Below, piece after piece: positions 42,748-47,890 of a stretch of DNA of 47,890 nucleotides. This DNA is from Candidatus Melainabacteria bacterium (GTDB taxonomy: Bacteria > Cyanobacteriota > Vampirovibrionia > 2-02-FULL-35-15), in assembly GCA_016201905.1 (NCBI GenBank), contig JACQBQ010000042.1, forward strand, positions 1-47,890, written 5' to 3'. The notes below the pieces were generated by a model. The model had not been told where the DNA came from. It saw nothing but the letters and a program-made list of their open reading frames with translations, and ran no database searches. The first letter of the stretch is position 1. Every line of letters starts with the position of its first letter. The position numbers and the translations under genes are program-made.

Positions 42748-44592
42748 GTGCTTCAAAGGACTTTACCAGTTGGACAGACTGTTCCAGGCTATGTAGCAAA
42801 AGTAGCTGGCAGTACAGCAGGTGATAAAAAAGACTTGACTGTCTGCTCACAGTCGACTACTGATGTAACCCAAGTTAAAAATGTAGAATTACCTTATGAA
42901 TATAAGGCAGCTGCAGCTATAGGAAGAGGAATTACAGGACAAAGAAGTTATCCTGTATCTCCTGAAACAAATCCTGAATATTGGAGCTGGAATAAAAAAA
43001 TCTATGAAGTAGCAAAAAGAGAAGGACTTGATCTGTATGATGTAGTTTATTGGGTATGTAGAAGAGACGCACTACTTCAAGCTGCTGCAAGAGGTGGATT
43101 TCCGGTAAATCTTTCTCACTGGAAAAATGGAATGGAATTCTATGAATTACATGAGGGTCATAAGTTTAATTTATCAAGAATCTATGAAATGATCATTAAT
43201 AATAATCCTTCTCATGCATATTTGCTTGAAGGAAATGATCTTGTGGATCAAAAACTTGTTATGAGTCACTGTATGGGACACTCTGATTTCTTTAAAAACA
43301 ATATTCACTTTAGACATACAGATAGAAACATGCTAAACAGAATAGCTGAGCATGCTGCATATCAAGGACATGTGTTAGATACTGAAAGTGTTTCATTTGT
43401 TGAAATGGAAAAGTTTTTAGAGAGAGCATATTCAATAGACGACTTAATTGACTATTCAGATCTTGAGCCAAGGCAGTTACAATTTGAGCTTCAGCAGGAA
43501 AAGCATGCAGATAAAATACCGGATGATTATGGAATAATTGATGTTCCGGAGTTACCAAGCCATATGCAAGGCAGAATTAATGATCCAGAAAGAATCAAGA
43601 AAGAAAGAGAAGTTGAAAGAGGTCGCCTGGAAAGAGAAGCCCAAAAAATCCCCAAGCACCCAGATTATGATGTTATAGGATTTATAATTGAGCATTCTAA
43701 AGCTTTAAAGCCATGGCAAAGACAAGTCCTCATGCATATAAGAGAACAGGCATATTACTATGCTCCTCAAGGACTCACTAAAATAATGAATGAAGGCTGG
43801 GCTGTCTACTGGCATAGAAAGCTTATGTCTCATCCGGAAATTGTGGATCTAAGACATGCATCAGCTTTTGCAGATCATAATGCAGGTACCATTGCAATAT
43901 CTCGTGGACAAATAAATCCATACAGAGTAGGGTATGAAATATTTATGGATATTGAAGAGCGCTGGAATACTGGTCGCCATGGGGAGAAGTGGGGAGAAAT
44001 AGAAGATGAAAGAGAAAAAAGAGATTTTGATGATAAGTCAATGAAAGGTTTTGGAAAGATTTTTGATGTGAGAAAGTGGGAAAAAGATGCCACATTTGTA
44101 GATAAGTATCTTACCCCTGAAGTTGCAGAGAAACTAAAACTCTTTACCTGGGAACAAAAAGGTGAAGACTATGTGATAGCAAGCAGACGATTTGAAGAAG
44201 TAAAAGCAAAACTTGTTCAGCAGCTTCATAGGGGTGGAAGGCCTGCAATAGCTGTTAGAGATGGGAATTATGATAATAAAGGTGAGTTACTTTTACATCA
44301 TGATTTTAGCTATGATTTAAAACAAGACTATGCAATAGAAACTTTAAAAAACCTTTTATCGCTCTGGGGAAATGCAGTACATTTAAATACAAAGCTCTAT
44401 TTAGACGATGATAAACCTACACCGGTAAGAATTACAGCAGAAAATATAATACTTATGGATTCGGATAAAGAAAAACCAGGCATAAGAATTACCTTTAGAA
44501 AAGCATATGAAAAAACCAATGAAGATGGCTTAGTTGAATTTCACCCTGCTACAGATGTCTTGAATGAAATCAAAGAAGAGGTTCAACCTTAA
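42748..44592 (+). CDS. spoVR: SpoVR family protein
   Basis: SpoVR/YcgB-type protein of 614 aa, a family of unknown biochemical activity that travels with PrkA and DUF444 proteins. Family regions are clear: PVNLSHWKNGMEFYELHEG, INNNPSHAYLLEGND, VMSHCMGHSDFFKNN with FRHTDRNML, KPWQRQVLMHIREQAYYYAP and IMNEGWAVYWHRKLM. Conserved His, Cys and Glu in these blocks look like a metal site. The start is GTG at 42748 with AGGAG eleven bases upstream. The N-terminal 85 or so residues (VTQVKNVELPYEYKAAAAIG region) extend beyond the usual start, and the protein is longer than the roughly 470-510 aa typical of relatives. Confidence 0.93.
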   Translation: MLQRTLPVGQTVPGYVAKVAGSTAGDKKDLTVCSQSTTDVTQVKNVELPYEYKAAAAIGRGITGQRSYPVSPETNPEYWSWNKKIYEVAKREGLDLYDVVYWVCRRDALLQAAARGGFPVNLSHWKNGMEFYELHEGHKFNLSRIYEMIINNNPSHAYLLEGNDLVDQKLVMSHCMGHSDFFKNNIHFRHTDRNMLNRIAEHAAYQGHVLDTESVSFVEMEKFLERAYSIDDLIDYSDLEPRQLQFELQQEKHADKIPDDYGIIDVPELPSHMQGRINDPERIKKEREVERGRLEREAQKIPKHPDYDVIGFIIEHSKALKPWQRQVLMHIREQAYYYAPQGLTKIMNEGWAVYWHRKLMSHPEIVDLRHASAFADHNAGTIAISRGQINPYRVGYEIFMDIEERWNTGRHGEKWGEIEDEREKRDFDDKSMKGFGKIFDVRKWEKDATFVDKYLTPEVAEKLKLFTWEQKGEDYVIASRRFEEVKAKLVQQLHRGGRPAIAVRDGNYDNKGELLLHHDFSYDLKQDYAIETLKNLLSLWGNAVHLNTKLYLDDDKPTPVRITAENIILMDSDKEKPGIRITFRKAYEKTNEDGLVEFHPATDVLNEIKEEVQP

Positions 44593-46013
44593 TGAAAATC
44601 AAAGAAGTTAGTAAACCAATTAACCCCATGGAAATACCTCCAGTAAAGATTTCCGCAGATGCACAGCCATTGCTAGCAGCTACGCCGGCAGATTTGCTTG
44701 GAATAGAAAAATCAAATTCAAAACTAACTCTAGAGGCACCTACAGAAGCACAAACTGTCCCAACTATTATGCCTCGCATTCTCCCGCCGAGCTTACTAAC
44801 ACACTTTCTTCTTTTTGATTCTGTCTCTGATCCTGATTTGCAAAGATATAACGATATTCTTAGAGGCAAAGCTAGGGAGGAATTAAAAAAATTTAAAACT
44901 CCAGGTGAAATGCTTGGAATAAAAGGTGGAAAGATAGTCAGTATTCCAGTACCAAAAATAGGACTTCCTCACTTTACCAGAGGAAGTGGAAAGGGTGGCG
45001 GAGCTGCTCAAGGTGATGGAAAACCTGGTGATTCACTAACACCACAAAAAGGAGACGGTAGTTCAGGAGCTGGGGATCAGCCTGGTGGACACATACAGGA
45101 AATATCGGTCCCGATGACGTTAAGTGAAATAGCAGAACTCATAATAAAGGATCGTAAGTTACCTTACTTACAGCCAAAAGGTTATGGAGTTGCAAAAGAA
45201 AAGGCTATTAGATGGAATACAAAAAGTAAAGTAGGAATAGACATAGATCTTCAAGCCACTATAATTAATGCTTTAAAAAGAGTAGGCTCAGAAATAGGAG
45301 ATCAATTTAATCTTGAAACAGAAGAAGGATTAAATGCATTATTAGACCAGGTTGCTATTGAAGAGCAGGACAAGGTTTATATATCGTGGAGAGAGATAGA
45401 AAAGCCACAAGTATCTGCAGTGATTATTTATATGATGGATGTTTCAGGCTCTGTAACTGATGAAATGAAAGAAAAAGTTAGAAAAACAGCCAGATGGCTT
45501 TCTCTTATTATCCAGTATCAGTTTGGACAAGTTAGAGCAGATCTAAGAGGAGAAAAGTTTTCAAATGAAAGCTTTGGAGAAGGTGTTGAAGAAGTCTTTA
45601 TTATTCATGATGCTGCTGCACAAGAAGTAACCGAAGAACAGTTTTATACTACAAGGGAAAGTGGTGGTACAAAAATATCACCTGCTTATGAGCTTGCAAG
45701 AAAAATTATAAAAGAAAGATATGATCCAGATACCTGGAATGTGTATGCTTTTCACTTTAGTGATGGGGATAATTGGGGGGACGATAATTCACGGGCAATT
45801 GAGTTAATAGAAGAGCTATCAAGAGAAATCAATGAGTTTGGTTATATTCAAGTAGCTTCGGAATATGGAAGTGGTGAATTTTATGACTATGTAAAAGCAT
45901 TTACAGAAAATCAGATGCATGTCAGGACTGTAAAAATTGCAGCAGCAGGTAATGAGGACATTGATAAAGTTATAGATGAAATGTTTGCAGAAAAAGGAGA
46001 TAAAAAAGATTAA
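44592..46013 (+). CDS. yhbH: DUF444 (YhbH/YeaH) family protein with von Willebrand A-like domain
   Basis: YhbH/YeaH-type protein of 473 aa, the usual partner of PrkA. The VWA-like domain carries the metal-ion-dependent adhesion motif D-x-S-x-S in MMDVSGSVTDEMK near residue 282, then GGTKISPAYELARK and FHFSDGDNWGDDNSRAI. The Gly-rich linker (TRGSGKGGGAAQGDGKPGD) before it is common in the family. The N-terminal 100 residues (Pro/Ala-rich, PPVKISADAQPLLAATPADL) are an extension. The start codon shares a base with the spoVR stop (TAATG), so translation is coupled, and the next gene is coupled the same way. Confidence 0.92.
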   Translation: MKIKEVSKPINPMEIPPVKISADAQPLLAATPADLLGIEKSNSKLTLEAPTEAQTVPTIMPRILPPSLLTHFLLFDSVSDPDLQRYNDILRGKAREELKKFKTPGEMLGIKGGKIVSIPVPKIGLPHFTRGSGKGGGAAQGDGKPGDSLTPQKGDGSSGAGDQPGGHIQEISVPMTLSEIAELIIKDRKLPYLQPKGYGVAKEKAIRWNTKSKVGIDIDLQATIINALKRVGSEIGDQFNLETEEGLNALLDQVAIEEQDKVYISWREIEKPQVSAVIIYMMDVSGSVTDEMKEKVRKTARWLSLIIQYQFGQVRADLRGEKFSNESFGEGVEEVFIIHDAAAQEVTEEQFYTTRESGGTKISPAYELARKIIKERYDPDTWNVYAFHFSDGDNWGDDNSRAIELIEELSREINEFGYIQVASEYGSGEFYDYVKAFTENQMHVRTVKIAAAGNEDIDKVIDEMFAEKGDKKD

Positions 46014-47773
46014 TGCCACCTATTCAGGGAATATCAGGAGCTGGTGAAGTCAGGACTAGTGGTGGAATTATCCTTCCACAGGGTGCTTTAGATATTGTTA
46101 GTGCATCAGCTTCTCTGACAGATGCTGTTTCTGTATCTGATTCAAAAGGCTTACAGGAAAATTTTTCGACAGGATTTCTTGAAAGGGCACAGGCTAATAA
46201 AGCCAGGTTTATGGCTGAAAAACCATGGATGCAGTTTCTTAGTGAATACATTCCACAAGTAGAGCAAAATCCAAGGAAATACCTGCGTCAGGTAGCCAGG
46301 TATTTTTTAGATGCAGTTGAATATTGGGATAAGGTTTGTGGTGTAGAACCAAATAAAAAAGTAAAAGTAACAGGTGGAGGACTAATTCATCCTTATGCTT
46401 TTGTTACTAAGCCCTGGGAGCCTAAAGAATTAGTTGACAAAGAACTTGTTCAGGACCAACTGGTTTTCTGGAATGATTTAATTGAGCAAATGAAAGTAGT
46501 ATCAAGGAAAAAACATCCAAATAAAATGATTGTGGTTCATGGACCAAATGCTACTGGAAAATCACTAACTTTTGATACCATGTTTGGAATGCTGGAAGCA
46601 TATTCTAAAACAGATGAAGGGGCTCTTTATACTTATGAATGGGTTTTTGGAAATATGCCAGGAAATATGGGATTTCATAGTAGCGCAGAGAGCCAAAAAA
46701 AAGGAGAGAAAATTGATAGAGCTGATGTTGCAATTAGTATACCTGCTGGTAAAAATGCAAATCCAATTTTTCTCTTAGATAAAAGTGAAAGAGTAGAACT
46801 ATTAAAAAGATTAAATGCTGGTGGAAAAATACCGGAAGATTTAAACACAGATTACCTTTTGTCTGCTGAAGCCAATGATTTATCCCGAAGGGTTTATGAG
46901 TCACTTTTAGGCCTCTATGAAGGAGATGTTGAGAGTGTATTAAATCATGTGCATGTAGTCAGGTGGACATATTCAGCTCAAGGTAGAAGAGGACTTGTTT
47001 TGATTCAGCCAAATGTAACTCCAAATACAAAGCTTGTTGAAGTTACACCTGAAATAAATTGGGATGATTTACCACGTCCTATTGTAAATGCATTTAGAAA
47101 TGCAGGGATTCATATGATAGAAGGGGATGAAGCAGAAGCAAATCACGGATTAATTGTCTATGATGACTTTTTAAAAGATGCTGTTCAGGGGGAACATATT
47201 GGTTCTATGGATGAGTTTTTACATCTTCTTAGATTTGCTGAAAAAGGGAAAACCACTATTTCTACCACTACTACTAAAGGAAGAGGAGCACATGCAGTAG
47301 ATGAAACCTTTGATGTCCTGATGTTTGGAACTACAAATGATGATACTTTAATGCTGCTTGAAGAGAAGTATTCTGAGTGGCCTTCCCTTAATGCCAGACT
47401 TTTAAAAGTAGCAATGTGGATGGCAAGGGTTTATAGACCGGTTACAGAAATATTTAGACCTCAGTTATTACAACTAGTCCCTCCAAAAAGTAACAGGCAT
47501 ATTTCACCAAATGCTCTTGAATCATTTGGTTTATGGGTAACTATGACTTATCTTTTCCCTCCTCAGAACCCTAATTACTATAATTCGCTTCCTCACATAG
47601 ATGAAAGTATTAAACCAAGACTAAACGCGCTACTGAAAAGCAAAATGTCAATTCTTGAGAAAGCACTTTTATACCAGCGTGAGGATATTAATTCCTACAG
47701 ATTAAGCACTGACGATAGAGGATATTCACAGGAAGAAAAACAACTTTTAGAAGCTCATACGAGATGTGAATAA
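46013..47773 (+). CDS. second PrkA-like ATPase, lacking most of the C-terminal region
   Basis: A PrkA paralogue of 586 aa. After a Ser/Ala/Gly-rich N-terminal tail of about 50 residues it aligns with the AAA+ part: FLSEYIPQVEQNPRKYLRQV, Walker A VVHGPNATGKSLTFDTMFG near residue 174, then IFLLDKSERVELLKRLN, HGLIVYDDFLKDA, LMFGTTNDDTLML and SPNALESFGLWVTMTYLFPP near 498. It ends about 90 residues later, whereas the first PrkA runs nearly 300 further. The CPSC knuckle is replaced by SAEAND, and the Walker A GPVGSAKTT by GPNATGKSL. It thus keeps an ATPase core without the C-terminal region linked to PrkA kinase activity, and may form mixed rings with, or regulate, the first PrkA. It is coupled to the DUF444 gene by TAATG. 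Confidence 0.88.
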   Translation: MPPIQGISGAGEVRTSGGIILPQGALDIVSASASLTDAVSVSDSKGLQENFSTGFLERAQANKARFMAEKPWMQFLSEYIPQVEQNPRKYLRQVARYFLDAVEYWDKVCGVEPNKKVKVTGGGLIHPYAFVTKPWEPKELVDKELVQDQLVFWNDLIEQMKVVSRKKHPNKMIVVHGPNATGKSLTFDTMFGMLEAYSKTDEGALYTYEWVFGNMPGNMGFHSSAESQKKGEKIDRADVAISIPAGKNANPIFLLDKSERVELLKRLNAGGKIPEDLNTDYLLSAEANDLSRRVYESLLGLYEGDVESVLNHVHVVRWTYSAQGRRGLVLIQPNVTPNTKLVEVTPEINWDDLPRPIVNAFRNAGIHMIEGDEAEANHGLIVYDDFLKDAVQGEHIGSMDEFLHLLRFAEKGKTTISTTTTKGRGAHAVDETFDVLMFGTTNDDTLMLLEEKYSEWPSLNARLLKVAMWMARVYRPVTEIFRPQLLQLVPPKSNRHISPNALESFGLWVTMTYLFPPQNPNYYNSLPHIDESIKPRLNALLKSKMSILEKALLYQREDINSYRLSTDDRGYSQEEKQLLEAHTRCE

Positions 47774-47802
47774 TTCACAAAAGGCCACTTTTCAATAAAA
47801 AA

Positions 47803-47837
47803 GCCTGTCAAAAGCTTTGAAAGTGAGCTAGACAGGC
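47803..47837 (+). terminator. hairpin at the end of the prkA operon
   Basis: GCCTGTC (47803-47809) pairs with GACAGGC (47831-47837) around a 21-base loop, 30 bases after the last stop codon. The following sequence ATATGATTTTAATT has a short T-run, so termination is plausible. Confidence 0.6.
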
Positions 47838-47857
47838 ATATGATTTTAATTAACGAA

Positions 47858-47878
47858 AAAGACCTTTTAAGGGTCTTT
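47858..47878 (-). terminator. second hairpin, T-run on the minus strand
   Basis: AAAGACC (47858-47864) pairs with GGTCTTT (47872-47878). On the minus strand the stem is followed by TTCGTTAATT after a TTTTT run, as for a terminator of a minus-strand gene beyond the right edge. It may work as backup for the prkA operon. Confidence 0.5.
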
Positions 47879-47890
47879 CACAAGATAGAA

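Overview
The window is A+T-rich bacterial chromosome, with one G+C-richer block, the 23S rRNA gene. Several features point to the non-photosynthetic relatives of cyanobacteria (Melainabacteria/Vampirovibrionia or a near neighbour). Both RpoD-like sigma factors resemble cyanobacterial ones; the larger carries the spacer between regions 1.2 and 2.1 that I recall from cyanobacterial SigA. FtsZ ends in a DIPEFLR-type tail, menaquinone synthesis is of the futalosine type (MqnE), and LytR-CpsA-Psr and membrane glycosyltransferase genes are present. The placement rests on motif memory, not a tree.

Left edge (1-1667): a tyrosine recombinase with an excisionase-like N-terminal helix-turn-helix lies just past the 3' end of a tRNA-Ala(GGC). 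This is the usual arrangement at the end of an integrative element, which would run off the left side. Region 1712-10434 holds a minus-strand UbiB/FixX/FixC-like redox cluster, a divergent cdsA, and a minus-strand operon of LytR-CpsA-Psr protein, processive glycosyltransferase, ThDP-dependent 2-oxoacid decarboxylase and a small unknown protein. Region 10552-14780 has a patatin-like lipase, an exported helical protein, a 323-residue RpoD-family sigma factor with a terminator-like hairpin just before its ribosome binding site, and a coiled-coil protein.

Region 14909-30907 is mostly housekeeping: bioY-rsgA, ftsZ, bioD, a ureohydrolase with three metal-ligand Asp-to-Asn changes, a cupin protein, recG, a histidine kinase/response regulator pair, pheA, a DUF1285 protein, mqnE, and an M23 peptidase among small membrane or unknown proteins. 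Several genes under 60 codons with good ribosome binding sites also occur.

Region 30926-34305: a solitary 23S rRNA gene on the minus strand, with no 16S, 5S or tRNA beside it. Two nested inverted repeats (16 bp outer, 27 bp inner) bracket it, and its leader carries a duplicated hairpin module whose two copies differ by compensatory base changes.

Right part (34464-47890): a small protein, a family 2 glycosyltransferase and queA whose start codons overlap head to head, then the most unusual block. This is a 1026-residue sigma-70 protein with about 630 residues of unrecognised N-terminal sequence, a 417-base gap with a structured leader, and a tightly coupled operon prkA - spoVR - DUF444(yhbH/yeaH) - second prkA-like gene. 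The last gene keeps the P-loop ATPase part but lacks most of the C-terminal part of PrkA, and all four operon proteins have long N-terminal extensions. The giant sigma factor next to a two-PrkA operon is my best candidate for an undescribed stress or dormancy system; that link is inference from adjacency and from what is known of yeaG/yeaH/ycgB and prkA/yhbH/spoVR.
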